From Burkholderiaceae bacterium (GTDB lineage: Bacteria; Pseudomonadota; Gammaproteobacteria; Burkholderiales; Burkholderiaceae_E), in NCBI GenBank assembly GCA_016710525.1, contig JADJVQ010000037.1, positions 7,357 through 71,356 of the forward strand: a DNA stretch of 64,000 bases, written 5' to 3'. This document shows, in pieces, positions 43,725-52,745 of the stretch. Made by a program: the position numbers and the translations under genes. The notes under the pieces are model-generated. The model was not told the origin of the DNA. It was given only the letters and a program-made list of their open reading frames with translations, and ran no database searches. Each line of letters begins with the position of its first letter. Position 1 is the first letter of the stretch.

Positions 43725-44153
43725 ATGACCGTCAAGACCGCACCCGCCAAGGCGGTGCCCGTCGCCACGCCCACGACCAAGCCCTATTGGGAAGGCACCA
43801 AGGCCGGCGAGCTGCGCCTGCAAAAGTGCAGCGATTGCAGCCACCACTTCCTCTACCCGCGCATCCGCTGCCCGAAGTGCGGTTCGGCCAACACGGCCTG
43901 GGTCGCGGCCAGCGGCAAGGCCAAGCTCTACTCCTATGTCATCAATCACTTCCCGGCCCCCGGCTGGGAAGGCGAAGTGCCGTATGTCATCGCGATGGTG
44001 CAGCTGGCCGAGGGCCCGCGCATGATGTCCAGCCTGGTCGGGGTGCCCGCCGATCCCGCCAAGCTGGTGCTCGACATGCCGCTGCAGGTGCGATTCGAGG
44101 CGCGTGGCGACATGATGCTGCCGGTCTTCCAGGCTGCCGGGAGTGCCGCATGA
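43725..44153 (+). CDS. DUF35 / Zn-ribbon OB-fold protein
   Basis: 142 aa; the start at 43725 has AGGAG 8-12 bases upstream. The N-terminal rubredoxin-like zinc ribbon is CSDC and CPKC (LQKCSDCSHHFLYPRIRCPKCG). An OB-fold follows (LYSYVINHFPAPGWEGEVPYVIAMVQLAEGPRMMSSLVG). Such proteins are partner subunits of thiolase-fold enzymes; in steroid side-chain degradation the ChsH2-type DUF35 domain binds the Ltp2 aldolase. The next gene, overlapping by 4 nt, is a thiolase-like protein, so this is very likely its obligate partner. Confidence 0.9.
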   Translation: MTVKTAPAKAVPVATPTTKPYWEGTKAGELRLQKCSDCSHHFLYPRIRCPKCGSANTAWVAASGKAKLYSYVINHFPAPGWEGEVPYVIAMVQLAEGPRMMSSLVGVPADPAKLVLDMPLQVRFEARGDMMLPVFQAAGSAA

Positions 44154-45295
44154 AGCCCGCCGTCATCGCCTTCGCCGGCGCCGCCGAAACCGAACTCGGC
44201 GCCCTGCCCCAGTTCTCCGAACTCGATCTGCGGGCCGATGCCGCGCACCGTGCTCTGGCCGACGCAGGCCTCACGCTGGCGGACGTCGACGGCATCACCA
44301 GCGCGGTCGAATCGCCGATCGATGTCGCCCACTACCTGGGCATCACCCCCAGCTGGTATGACGGTACGTCGGTCGGCGGCTGTTCGTTCCTCGTGCACGT
44401 GCGCCACGCCGCCGCCGCGATCCGTGCCGGCCTGTGCACCACCGTGCTGGTGCTGCATGGCGAATCCGGACGTTCGCGGGTCGGCTCCATCCCGCGCGCG
44501 CGCCCGGCCTACGGCATGCTGGGCCAGTTCGAGCTGCCCTATGGCGCGTTCGCGCCGCCCAACATGTTCACGATGCCGGTGATGCGCTACCTGCACGAGA
44601 CCGGCACCACCCACGAGCAGCTCGCCGAGGTCGTGGTCGCCCAGAGCCATTGGGCCGCCGGCAACCCGCGGGCCAGCCGCAACAAGCTGCTGACCGTCAA
44701 GGACGTGATGGATTCGCCGCTGATCGCGTATCCGTTCCACAAGCTCGAATGCTGCGTGGTCACCGACGGCGGCGGCGCCATCGTCATCACCACGGCCGAG
44801 CGCGCCCGCAACCTGAAGCGCGCCGACTCGCCGGTCTACCTGCTGGGCTCGGGCGAGGCCTGCGACAGCCCGATGGTCTCGATGATGGACGACCCCACGT
44901 CGTCCAAAGGGTTCCGCCTGGCGAGCCGTGCGGCCTTCGCCGAAGCCGGCATCAAACACGCCGACGTCGATCACCTGATGATCTATGACGCCTTCGCCCA
45001 CCTGCCGCTGTACGGGCTGGAGGACATGGGCTTCGTCGGGCGCGGCGAAGCCGGCGCGTTCATCCAGGCCGGCCACACCCGGCCGGGCGGCAAGCTGCCG
45101 CTGAACACCAACGGCGGCGGCATCCTGTACACCCACACCGGCATGTACGGCATGTTCGCGATCCAGGAAGCCGTGCGCCAGCTGCGCGGCGAGGCCTACA
45201 AGCAGGTGTCCGGCGTGAAGACCAGCGTGGTCCAGGGCGTGGGCGGCATGTTCACGGCCGCCGCCACCCTGGTCCTGTCCAACCAGCTGCCCTGA
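44150..45295 (+). CDS. Thiolase-like protein (SCP-x/Ltp2 group)
   Basis: 381 aa, starting within an ATGA overlap of the DUF35 gene. Thiolase fold: FSELDLRADAAHRALADAGLTLADVDGI at the N-terminus; DGTSVGGCSFLVHVRHAAAAIRAG near the usual nucleophile position (a Cys is present); and a C-terminal NTNGGGILYTHTGMYGMFAIQEAVRQLRGEA. It resembles the lipid-transfer-protein/thiolase-like group, members of which act as retro-aldolases or thiolases together with DUF35 proteins. The reaction, CoA-dependent cleavage or aldol cleavage, cannot be decided from sequence alone. Confidence 0.85.
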   Translation: MKPAVIAFAGAAETELGALPQFSELDLRADAAHRALADAGLTLADVDGITSAVESPIDVAHYLGITPSWYDGTSVGGCSFLVHVRHAAAAIRAGLCTTVLVLHGESGRSRVGSIPRARPAYGMLGQFELPYGAFAPPNMFTMPVMRYLHETGTTHEQLAEVVVAQSHWAAGNPRASRNKLLTVKDVMDSPLIAYPFHKLECCVVTDGGGAIVITTAERARNLKRADSPVYLLGSGEACDSPMVSMMDDPTSSKGFRLASRAAFAEAGIKHADVDHLMIYDAFAHLPLYGLEDMGFVGRGEAGAFIQAGHTRPGGKLPLNTNGGGILYTHTGMYGMFAIQEAVRQLRGEAYKQVSGVKTSVVQGVGGMFTAAATLVLSNQLP

Positions 45296-45308
45296 CCGGA
45301 GCCCGGCC

Positions 45309-46422
45309 ATGAACTTCGATTTCTCAGACGACCTGAAGCAGCTGCGCGAGCAGGCGCGACGCTTCCTGAAGGACCAGTCCTCCACCAAGGCGGTGCGCAA
45401 GATCCTCGAGGGCGGCGACACCTACGACCGCGCGCTCTGGAAGGGCATGGCCGACATGGGCTGGCTGGGCGCGGCCGTGCCCGAAGCCTACGGCGGCGCC
45501 GACCTGGGGCATGAAGGCCTGTGCGTGCTCGCCGAGGAAGTGGGCCGGGCGCTCGCGCCGGTGCCCTTCGGCTCGTCGGTCTACCTGGCCACCGAGGCGC
45601 TGCTCGCCCATGGCAGCCAGGCCCAGTGCGAGCGCTGGCTGCCGGCGATGGTCAAGGGCAGCCAGATCGGCTGCTTTGCGCTGGCCGAAGGTCTGGGCAA
45701 TCCCAGCGCCCGGTCGGTGAACGCCCGGGTCGATAACGGCAAGCTGAGCGGCGAAAAATGGCCGGTCAGCGATGGCGATGCGGCCGATTTCGCCGTCGTC
45801 GCGGCCAAGGATTCGGCCGGGACGATCGGTTTGTACCTGGTCGAGCTCCAGGCGGCCGGCGTCACCCGGACGACCCTGAAGAGTGTCGATCCCTCACGCA
45901 ACCAGTCGCGCATCGGGTTCGACCAGGCGCCCGCCCAGCCGCTGGGCGAAGGCGCGCAGGGCTGGGCCGGTGTCGAGCGGCTGCTCGATCGCGCCGCAGT
46001 GCTGATGGCATTCGAGCAGGTGGGCGGGGCCAGCGCATGCCTGGACATGGCGGTGGCCTACGCCAATGAACGCTTCGCCTTCGGGCGGCCGATCGGTTCG
46101 TTCCAGGCGATCAAGCACAAGCTGGCCGATGTCTACATCGCCACCGAACTGGCGCGCTCCAATGCGTATTACGGCGCCTGGGCGCTGTCCACCGATGCGC
46201 CCGAGCTCGCCGCTGGCCGCCGCCACCGCGCGGGTGGCCGGGTCCGATGCGTTCTATCTGGCCGCCAAGGAAAACATCCAGACCCACGGCGGCATGGGCT
46301 TCACCTGGGAGATGGACTGCCACCTGTTCTATCGGCGCGCCAAGCTGATGGCCGTGCAACTGGGCAGCAATCCGCACTGGAAGGACCGCCTGGTCCACCT
46401 GTGGAATGCCCAGGCCGCCTGA
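45309..46422 (+). pseudogene. Acyl-CoA dehydrogenase, frameshifted near the C-terminus
   Basis: The gene starts at ATG 45309. The N- and middle domains are normal (WLGAAVPEAYGGADLGHEGLCVLAEEVGRALAP; FEQVGGASACLDMAVAYANERFAFGRPIGSFQAIKHKLAD). At about 46206-46209 the frame shifts: GAG CTC GCC GCT should read GAG CTG CCG CTG, i.e. one extra base. The true C-terminus (AAATARVAGSDAFYLAAKENIQTHGGMGFTWEMDCHLFYRR) is in the next frame to 46422; as read, translation runs out of frame to 46700. The restored length is about 370 aa. It is paired with a second, larger acyl-CoA dehydrogenase, as in heteromeric steroid-CoA dehydrogenases, and may be the non-catalytic partner. Confidence 0.85.
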
Positions 46423-46459
46423 CCGGCGCGCCTGAACCCAGCGAACGAAGGGAACGATC

Positions 46460-47725
46460 ATGGATTTCAACGACACCCCCGAAGAAGCGGCATTCCGCGC
46501 CGAGGCGCGCGCCTTCCTGGAGGCCAACGCGACCCGCAAAAAGCCCAACGAGCCGGCTCAGCGCTCGCGCTACAACGAAGGACCCGAGGCCCTGTTGCAG
46601 TCCAAGGCCTGGCAGGGCAAGAAGGCCGCGGCGGGCTTCGCCGGCATCACCTGGGACCCGCAGTGGGGCGGCCGCGGCGGCAGCTCGATCCAGCAGGTGA
46701 TCTGGAACCAGGAAGAGGCCAACTACAACGTGCCGCGCGGCCACTTCGAAATCGGCCTGGGCATGTGCATCCCGACGATGATGCACTACGCCAAACCCGA
46801 GCAGCTCAAGCGCTACGTGGGCCCGGCGCTGCGCGGCGAAGAAATCTGGTGCCAGCTGTTCTCCGAACCGTCGGCCGGTTCCGACCTGGCCGGACTGCGC
46901 ACCCGCGCCGTGCGCGACGGCGACGACTGGGTGATCAACGGCCAGAAGATCTGGACTTCCGGTGCGCACTACTGCGACTACGGCATCCTGATCACCCGCA
47001 CCGACCCCAGCGCCCCCAAGCACGCGGGGCTGACCATGTTCTTCCTCGACATGAAGACACCGGGCGTGGAGGTGCGGCGCATCAAGCAGATCTCGGGCAC
47101 CTCCAATTTCAACGAGGTGTTCTTCACCAATGTGCGCCTGCCGGACTCGCAGCGCCTGGGCGCGGTGGGCGGCGGCTGGAAGGTCTCGCTCACCACCCTG
47201 ATGAACGAGCGCCTGGCGGTGGGCCAGGCGCCCGGGCCCGACAGCGCCGACATCCTGCAACTGGTGCGCGGCCTGACCATCGATGGCGAACCGGCCCTGG
47301 CCAACGCGGCCGTGCGCGATCGCCTGGCCGACTGGTACGTGAAGACCGAGGGCCTGAAGTACACCCGCTTTCGCAGCATCACCGCGCTGTCGCGGGGCCA
47401 GACGCCCGGCCCCGAGGCCTCGATCACCAAGACGGTCAGCGCCACCAAGCTGCAGGAGATCGCCTCGTTCGGCATGGACCTGCTCGGCCAGGCGGGCGCC
47501 ATCATGGAACCCGACTCGATCCCGGCACAGGGCTGGTTCCAGGAGGCACTGCTGTACGCGCCGGGCATGCGCATTGCCGGGGGCACCGACGAGATCCTGC
47601 GCAACATCATCGCCGAGCGCGTGCTGGGCCTGCCCGCCGATGTGCGGGTCGACAAGGATCTGCCATTCTCCGAGCTGCCCAGGGGCGGTGCGGCAAGCGC
47701 GTCGCCGTCCGGCCGCGCAGGCTGA
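46460..47725 (+). CDS. Acyl-CoA dehydrogenase (large partner)
   Basis: 421 aa, intact. It oxidises an acyl-CoA to the enoyl-CoA with FAD. Key segments: CQLFSEPSAGSDLAGLRTRAVRDGDDWVINGQKIWTSGAHYCDY, FNEVFFTNVRLPDSQRLGAVGGGWKV, and C-terminal RIAGGTDEILRNIIAERVLGLP. It starts 37 nt after the restored end of the first dehydrogenase. The paired arrangement next to DUF35/thiolase genes resembles CoA-dependent side-chain degradation of complex acids. Substrate unknown. Confidence 0.92.
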   Translation: MDFNDTPEEAAFRAEARAFLEANATRKKPNEPAQRSRYNEGPEALLQSKAWQGKKAAAGFAGITWDPQWGGRGGSSIQQVIWNQEEANYNVPRGHFEIGLGMCIPTMMHYAKPEQLKRYVGPALRGEEIWCQLFSEPSAGSDLAGLRTRAVRDGDDWVINGQKIWTSGAHYCDYGILITRTDPSAPKHAGLTMFFLDMKTPGVEVRRIKQISGTSNFNEVFFTNVRLPDSQRLGAVGGGWKVSLTTLMNERLAVGQAPGPDSADILQLVRGLTIDGEPALANAAVRDRLADWYVKTEGLKYTRFRSITALSRGQTPGPEASITKTVSATKLQEIASFGMDLLGQAGAIMEPDSIPAQGWFQEALLYAPGMRIAGGTDEILRNIIAERVLGLPADVRVDKDLPFSELPRGGAASASPSGRAG

Positions 47726-47767
47726 GCGCGGCCAGCGCCCGATTCGACCTTTCCAAGGACCCATGAC

Positions 47768-48643
47768 ATGAAGACCTGGCAGATCGGCAATGTGAAGATC
47801 ACGCAGGTGGTCGAATCGGGCGGCATCCCCACCTCGGGGCTGTTCTTCTTTCCGGTCGCCAACCCGGAGTTCGTCAAGCAGTATTCGTGGCTCAAGCCGC
47901 ACTTCGCCAACGAGGAAGGCAAGCTCTTCGCCTCGGTGCACGCCTTCATCATCGAATCGCAGGGCCGGCGCATCATCGTCGACACCTGTGTGGGCAACGA
48001 CAAGAACCGCCGGGTCAAGGGCTGGAACCGGCTGCAGACCCCGTTCCTGGAAAACCTTGCCAAGGCGGGTTATCCGGCCGACGCCATCGACACCGTCATC
48101 TGCACCCACCTGCATGTCGACCACGTCGGCTGGAATACCCGGCTGGTCGACGGGAAATGGGTACCGACCTTCCCGAACGCGCGCTACCTGTTCGGGCGCA
48201 TCGAATGGGACCACTGGTCCAGCGAGCCACTGGCCGAAGACGCCGACGACATCGTCGGCGATTCGGTGCGGCCCATCGTCGATGCCCAGCTGGCCGACCT
48301 GGTCGACATGGACCACCGCCTGACCGACGAGGTCTGGCTCGAGCCCACGCCCGGCCATACGCCGGGTCACGTCAGCGTGCGCATCGAATCGCAGGGCGAG
48401 CACGCCGTCATCACTGGCGACCTGATGCACCACCCCATCCAGTGCACGCTGCCCGACATGCGCAACAACTTCGACAGCGACCCGGAAGCCGCGCGCCAGA
48501 CCCGGCGCGAGTTCCTGACTCGCTACGCCGATCGGCCGGTGCTGGTGCTGGGCACCCACTTCGCACCGCCCACCGGCGGATGGATCGTCAAGGCCGGCGA
48601 CGCCTGGGAATTCGATGTCGCGCCGAAGCGGACCGCGCCATGA
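47768..48643 (+). CDS. MBL-fold metallo-hydrolase
   Basis: 291 aa. A two-metal metallo-beta-lactamase fold hydrolase with THLHVDHVGWNTR (HxHxDH), a later GHTPGHVSV His and TGDLMHHP Asp, the complete metal-ligand set. Length and layout resemble AHL-lactonase-like and carboxylate-ester/thioesterase-like members. No signal peptide, so cytosolic. The gene overlaps the BKACE gene by 4 nt (ATGA). In this operon a CoA-thioester or lactone hydrolysis step is plausible but unproven. Start at 47768 follows AAGGA. Confidence 0.86.
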   Translation: MKTWQIGNVKITQVVESGGIPTSGLFFFPVANPEFVKQYSWLKPHFANEEGKLFASVHAFIIESQGRRIIVDTCVGNDKNRRVKGWNRLQTPFLENLAKAGYPADAIDTVICTHLHVDHVGWNTRLVDGKWVPTFPNARYLFGRIEWDHWSSEPLAEDADDIVGDSVRPIVDAQLADLVDMDHRLTDEVWLEPTPGHTPGHVSVRIESQGEHAVITGDLMHHPIQCTLPDMRNNFDSDPEAARQTRREFLTRYADRPVLVLGTHFAPPTGGWIVKAGDAWEFDVAPKRTAP

Positions 48644-49521
48644 GCTCGCCGGTGATCATCGAGGCGGCACTGAATGGCGCAACGCCCCGGCGGCTGAACC
48701 CGCGCGTGCCGATCAGCCCGCAGGAAGTCGCGGCCGATGCCATCGCCTGCCTGGATGCGGGCGCGGCATTCATCCACAACCACACCGGCGACCCGGTGCT
48801 GGGCGGCAGCGGCATCCACGATCCGCAGCCCTACCTGGATGCCTGGCGGATCATTCTGGCAGCCCGGCCCGGCGCCCTGCTCTACCCGACCATGGCCGGC
48901 GGCGGCCCGCACGTCACCATCGAGGCACGCTACGCGCACATCGTGGCGCTGGCCCGTGCCGGCGTGCTGGCGCAGGGCCTGGTCGATCCGGGCACCACCA
49001 ATTTCGGCCGCCTGGACGAGACCGGCCGCCCGCGCCCCGACGACATCGTCTACCAGAACACCTATCGCGATTCGGTCTACATGGTCGAGACCTGCCGCGA
49101 ACTCGGCGTGGGCCTGTCGGTCTCGATCTTCGAGCCGGGTTTCCTGCGCTTCATCCTGGCGTATCACGCCGCCGGCGCACTGCCGCCGGGTTCGATGATC
49201 AAGTTGTACTTCGGCGCCGGCAAGACGCTGTTCGGTCTGCCGCCTACGCGGGCCGCCCTCGAGGCCTATCTCGACATGCTCGAAGGCACCGGGCTGCCCT
49301 GGCTGGTCTCCGCACAAGGCGGCGATGTGGTGGCCTGCGGGCTGGCGCGCCTGGCGCTGGAGCGCGGCGGACACCTGCAGGTGGGCCTGGAGCCCTCGGC
49401 CGATCGCACGCGCGGCAACGTCGACCTGGTGCGCGATGCGGTGGCCCTGGCCGCCGAGGTCGGCCGGCCGGTGGCGGACTGCGCGGGCGCGGCGCGACTG
49501 CTCGGGCTGCCGGAGCGCTGA
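48640..49521 (+). CDS. BKACE family protein (beta-keto acid cleavage enzyme, DUF849)
   Basis: 293 aa. BKACE enzymes, such as Kce of lysine fermentation, cleave a beta-keto acid with acetyl-CoA to give acetoacetate and a new acyl-CoA, using a zinc. The HxH metal motif is FIHNHTGDP and the acidic ligand is in VGLEPSADRTRGN. Also typical are GLSVSIFEPGFLRF and the C-terminal VADCAGAARLLGL. The start at 48640 lies in an ATGA overlap with the hydrolase gene. It is the last gene of the operon and converges on a channel gene. Substrate specificity cannot be read from the sequence. Confidence 0.88.
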   Translation: MSSPVIIEAALNGATPRRLNPRVPISPQEVAADAIACLDAGAAFIHNHTGDPVLGGSGIHDPQPYLDAWRIILAARPGALLYPTMAGGGPHVTIEARYAHIVALARAGVLAQGLVDPGTTNFGRLDETGRPRPDDIVYQNTYRDSVYMVETCRELGVGLSVSIFEPGFLRFILAYHAAGALPPGSMIKLYFGAGKTLFGLPPTRAALEAYLDMLEGTGLPWLVSAQGGDVVACGLARLALERGGHLQVGLEPSADRTRGNVDLVRDAVALAAEVGRPVADCAGAARLLGLPER

Positions 49522-49574
49522 ACCCGCCCGGTCCGGCGCTCCGGCAAACCGGCTGCGGCCGTCGGCCGAGTCCG

Positions 49575-50501
49575 TCAGCCGCCGCCGATCGGATCGCTCT
49601 GGTAGGGCGGCAGTTCCGCACCGCAGTCGCGGCAGAAGCGGGCGTCCGCCGAATGCCCTTCGCTCAGGCATTCATGGCAGACGCGGGTGGTGGTCTCGCG
49701 CGGCGCCTTCTGCGCGGTGAATTCGGCGCTGACGATGCCGGTCGGCACCGCCAGCGTGCCCCAGCCCATCAGCATCATCACCGAGGCGATCAGCCGACCC
49801 AGGTCGGTCTTGGGCGTGATGTCGCCGAAGCCCACCGTGGTCATCGTGGTGATCGCCCAATAAACACCCACCGGAATGCTGGTGAAGCCGTGTTCGGCGC
49901 CTTCGACCACATACATCAGCGTGCCCATCACCAGCACGACCATCATCACGAACGACAAGAAGACCAGGATCTTGCGGCGCGACGCGGCCAGCGCGCGTCC
50001 CAGCGCGCCGAACTCGGCCACATAGGCGCCCAGCTTGAGGATTCGGAAGATGCGCAGCAGGCGCAGCACCCGCACGTCGATCAGCGCGTGCAGACCCGGC
50101 ACCAGAACCGCCAGATAGGTCGGCAGCAGCGCGATCAGGTCGATCAGCCCGTAGACGCTGAGCGCATAACGCAGCGGATGCCGAACGCACAGCAGTCGCG
50201 CGATGTATTCGACAGTGAACAGCAGGGTGAAAACCCACTCGAGCGCGCCCAGCCAATCGCCGATGACGGCGCGCACCGACACGATGCTGTCCAGCACGAC
50301 GACCACGATGCTGGCCAGGATGACCCAGATCAGCGCGAGGTCGAACGCCCGGCCGGCCCGGGTGTCGGCTTCGAAGATGATGGTGTGCAGGCGCAATCGC
50401 CATCCCTGCAGCGGCCGCCCGAAACGCACTGACGGATCCGGCGACACCGGGGCGCTGCGAGGTTTTTTCGGCACGGGGGATCGAACGGAGTCGCCAGCCA
50501 T
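49575..50501 (-). CDS. Voltage-gated-type potassium channel with C-terminal zinc ribbon
   Basis: 308 aa from the ATG at 50501. Six membrane helices: S1 about 50-70, and an S4 helix with spaced arginines, VRVLRLLRIFRILKLG. The pore helix and filter are AITTMTTVGFGD, followed by a last helix with AVPTGIVSAEF. The cytosolic tail holds a two-CxxC zinc ribbon, CHECLSEGHSADARFCRDCGAEL. The filter TVGFGD is that of K+ channels. The zinc ribbon may regulate gating or bind a partner. It is divergent from the unknown gene at 50593, with 91 bases between. Confidence 0.9.
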   Translation of the reverse strand: MAGDSVRSPVPKKPRSAPVSPDPSVRFGRPLQGWRLRLHTIIFEADTRAGRAFDLALIWVILASIVVVVLDSIVSVRAVIGDWLGALEWVFTLLFTVEYIARLLCVRHPLRYALSVYGLIDLIALLPTYLAVLVPGLHALIDVRVLRLLRIFRILKLGAYVAEFGALGRALAASRRKILVFLSFVMMVVLVMGTLMYVVEGAEHGFTSIPVGVYWAITTMTTVGFGDITPKTDLGRLIASVMMLMGWGTLAVPTGIVSAEFTAQKAPRETTTRVCHECLSEGHSADARFCRDCGAELPPYQSDPIGGG

Positions 50502-50592
50502 GTTGGCTCTGTGGTCGGTGAGGGCGCCCGAGTATCGGCGTCGGACGCCGCCCGGGTCAACCGGCGCCGGGTCTGATGGCAAACTGCAGGCC

Positions 50593-51882
50593 ATGCGATA
50601 CCTCCGTTACCTGCTGCTCTCCCTGGCACTGCTGGTGCTGCTCCCCATCGTGCTGGTCGTGCTGGCGATCGAAGATCAGCCGGCGCAGCGGGCCGCCCCG
50701 GCGCTGACCGTCGCCGACCTCGAACGGGTCAAGCAGCTGCTGCGCAGCCATGATCCGCGTTGGCTGCCGCCCGGGCAGCGGCGCGATGTCACGCTGTCGC
50801 AGCGCGACTTGGATCTGGCGCTGCACCAGCTGCTGACCCGATTTCGCCAGGCCCCGCTGCAAAGTGCCGAGCTCGCGCTGGGCGACCAGTCCGCATGGCT
50901 GCAGCTGACGCTGGCGGTGCCGGCGAGTCCGCTGGGCAATGCGCTCAATCTGGCCGTCCAACTGGCCTCGCAGGATGGGCAGCTCTCCGTGGCGGCGGCC
51001 CGCGTCGGGCGCCTGCCCGTTCCGGGCTGGCTCGCGCGAGCGGGGCTGGACGCGCTCGAACCACGCGCCGGCCAGGCGGCTCTGTTCGCGACGATCCGCG
51101 AGTTCTATGCCACCACCAGCGCCTGGTCGATCGCACCGCAGACCGTGCGGTTCAGCTTCATCGCCCGACCGGAACTCGCCTGGCGCCTCGAGTCGCGCGG
51201 CCGCGACCTGCTGCTTCCCGCCGAGGAGCGCGAGCGCGTGGCGTATTACCTGGGCCAGGCCAGCCGGCAGGCAGGCCCGCGCCCGTCGGGGCCCAGGCCG
51301 ATGGTGCCTCTGGTGCGCGACATCGTGGCCCTGGCCGCGGTGCGAAGCGGCGAAGGCCGCGATCCCCGTGCCGAAAACCGCGCCGCGATGCTGGCTCTGG
51401 CCATGCTCGCGATCGGCCGCCACGATGTGATTTCACGCGTGCTGGGGCCGGCCGCACCCCGCGCTGCGCTGGGCGCCGTGACCCTGCGCACCCGCCAGGA
51501 CCTGGCACAGCACTGGCTGGTCTCGGCCGCGCTGGCGCTCGAGTCGGACGGCCGGACCGCCGACGTGATCGGCATCTTCAAGGAGGTTCTCGATTCGCGC
51601 GGCGGCACCGGATTTTCGTTCGCCGACCTGACCGCCGACCGCGCCGGGGTGCGCTTCGGAGAGGCCGCCGCCGCCGATCCGCGCGGCTGGCAGCGCCGGG
51701 TGGCGACGCTAGCGAGCGAATCCGATCTGATGCCCTCGATCGACGACATGCCCGAGGGCTTGCAGGAGCCCGAGTTCCAGAAGCGCTTCCGCGCCCGCGA
51801 CAACCAGGCGTACGCCCAGGTGCTGGCACAGATCGAGCAGCGCATCGACCGCTGCCTGTTCTTCGCCCGCAAGCCCGGCTAG
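50593..51882 (+). CDS. Unknown protein with N-terminal membrane anchor
   Basis: 429 aa from the ATG at 50593. I do not recognise a family. Residues about 3-28 (LRYLLLSLALLVLLPIVLVVLAIE) form an uncleaved anchor or signal, so most of the protein is probably periplasmic. The remainder is a mixed alpha/beta-looking sequence with a helical region of about 20 residues that has Arg-Glu-Arg patches (ERERVAYYLGQASRQ). There are no Cys pairs, no catalytic motif and no repeats. It is divergent from the K+ channel and precedes the enoyl-CoA hydratase operon by 89 nt. The long, conserved-looking frame supports it being real. Confidence 0.7.
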   Translation: MRYLRYLLLSLALLVLLPIVLVVLAIEDQPAQRAAPALTVADLERVKQLLRSHDPRWLPPGQRRDVTLSQRDLDLALHQLLTRFRQAPLQSAELALGDQSAWLQLTLAVPASPLGNALNLAVQLASQDGQLSVAAARVGRLPVPGWLARAGLDALEPRAGQAALFATIREFYATTSAWSIAPQTVRFSFIARPELAWRLESRGRDLLLPAEERERVAYYLGQASRQAGPRPSGPRPMVPLVRDIVALAAVRSGEGRDPRAENRAAMLALAMLAIGRHDVISRVLGPAAPRAALGAVTLRTRQDLAQHWLVSAALALESDGRTADVIGIFKEVLDSRGGTGFSFADLTADRAGVRFGEAAAADPRGWQRRVATLASESDLMPSIDDMPEGLQEPEFQKRFRARDNQAYAQVLAQIEQRIDRCLFFARKPG

Positions 51883-51938
51883 CGCCCGCGCTGTTTCATG
51901 TCTCGCGCCATCGCGCCGGGGCCGCGCCGATCTCGGTC

Positions 51939-51944
51939 TACACT
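51939..51944 (+). promoter_or_regulatory. Candidate -10 upstream of the enoyl-CoA hydratase operon
   Basis: TACACT lies 27 bases before the ATG at 51972, with an AAGGAG ribosome site at 51961-51966. The -35 is unclear. Confidence 0.3.
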
Positions 51945-51971
51945 CGGCGGATCAATCCCCAAGGAGACTCC

Positions 51972-52745
51972 ATGCCCGAATATTGCAAAGTCGAACGCGA
52001 CGGCCACCTGACCATCGTCACCCTGAACCGTCCGGACGTCATGAATGCGCTGCACTATCCGGCGCACCTCGAGCTCGAGCAGGTCTGGAACGCCTTCGAT
52101 GCCGACCCCGAACAATGGGTGGCCATCGTGACCGGCGCCGGCCCGCGCGCCTTCAGCGCCGGCAACGACCTGAAGTTCCAGGCGGCCGGCGGCAAGAAGG
52201 GCTTCGTGGCCAGCGGCTTTGCCGGCCTCACCTCGCGCCATAACCTCAACAAGCCGGTGATCGCGGCCGTCAACGGCGTGGCGATGGGCGGAGGCTTCGA
52301 AGTCGCGCTCGCCTGCGACATCATCATCGCCGCGGCCAATGCCAGGTTCGCGCTGCCCGAACCCCGCGTCGGTCTGGCCGCGCTGGCCGGCGGCGTGCAC
52401 CGGCTGCCGCGCACCATCGGCCTGAAACGGGCCATGGGCATGATGCTCACCGGTCGCCACGTCTCGGCGCAGGAGGGCTATGAGCTGGGATTCGTCACCG
52501 CACTGGCGGCTGAAGGCGAAGCCGTCAACGAGGCCAAGAAGTGGGCTGCCCAGATTCTCGAGTGCTCGCCGATGTCGATCCGGGCCACCAAGCAGGCCGC
52601 GATGCAAGGCCTGGCGATCGCCGATGTCGCCACGGCCTACAAGGTCGAGTACGACGCGGTTGCGCGCATGCGCACCAGCAGCGACTTCATCGAGGGCCCG
52701 AAAGCATTTTCCGAGAAGCGCAAGCCGAACTGGAAATCCGAGTAA
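51972..52745 (+). CDS. Enoyl-CoA hydratase/isomerase family protein
   Basis: 257 aa from the ATG at 51972. It adds water to enoyl-CoA or performs a related crotonase reaction. Oxyanion-hole and catalytic segments: GNDLKFQAAGG, AMGGGFEVALACDIIIAAANARFALPEPRVGLAALAGG, in which both catalytic-position glutamates are present (Glu in GGGFE and in LPEPR). It is the first gene of a three-gene operon; the CoA-transferase gene starts at the last base of its stop codon. Confidence 0.9.
   Translation: MPEYCKVERDGHLTIVTLNRPDVMNALHYPAHLELEQVWNAFDADPEQWVAIVTGAGPRAFSAGNDLKFQAAGGKKGFVASGFAGLTSRHNLNKPVIAAVNGVAMGGGFEVALACDIIIAAANARFALPEPRVGLAALAGGVHRLPRTIGLKRAMGMMLTGRHVSAQEGYELGFVTALAAEGEAVNEAKKWAAQILECSPMSIRATKQAAMQGLAIADVATAYKVEYDAVARMRTSSDFIEGPKAFSEKRKPNWKSE

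Noticed and set aside
46301..48559. 752-aa minus-strand ORF across acyl-CoA dehydrogenase and MBL genes
   Set aside because: Shadow of three plus-strand enzymes with catalytic motifs.
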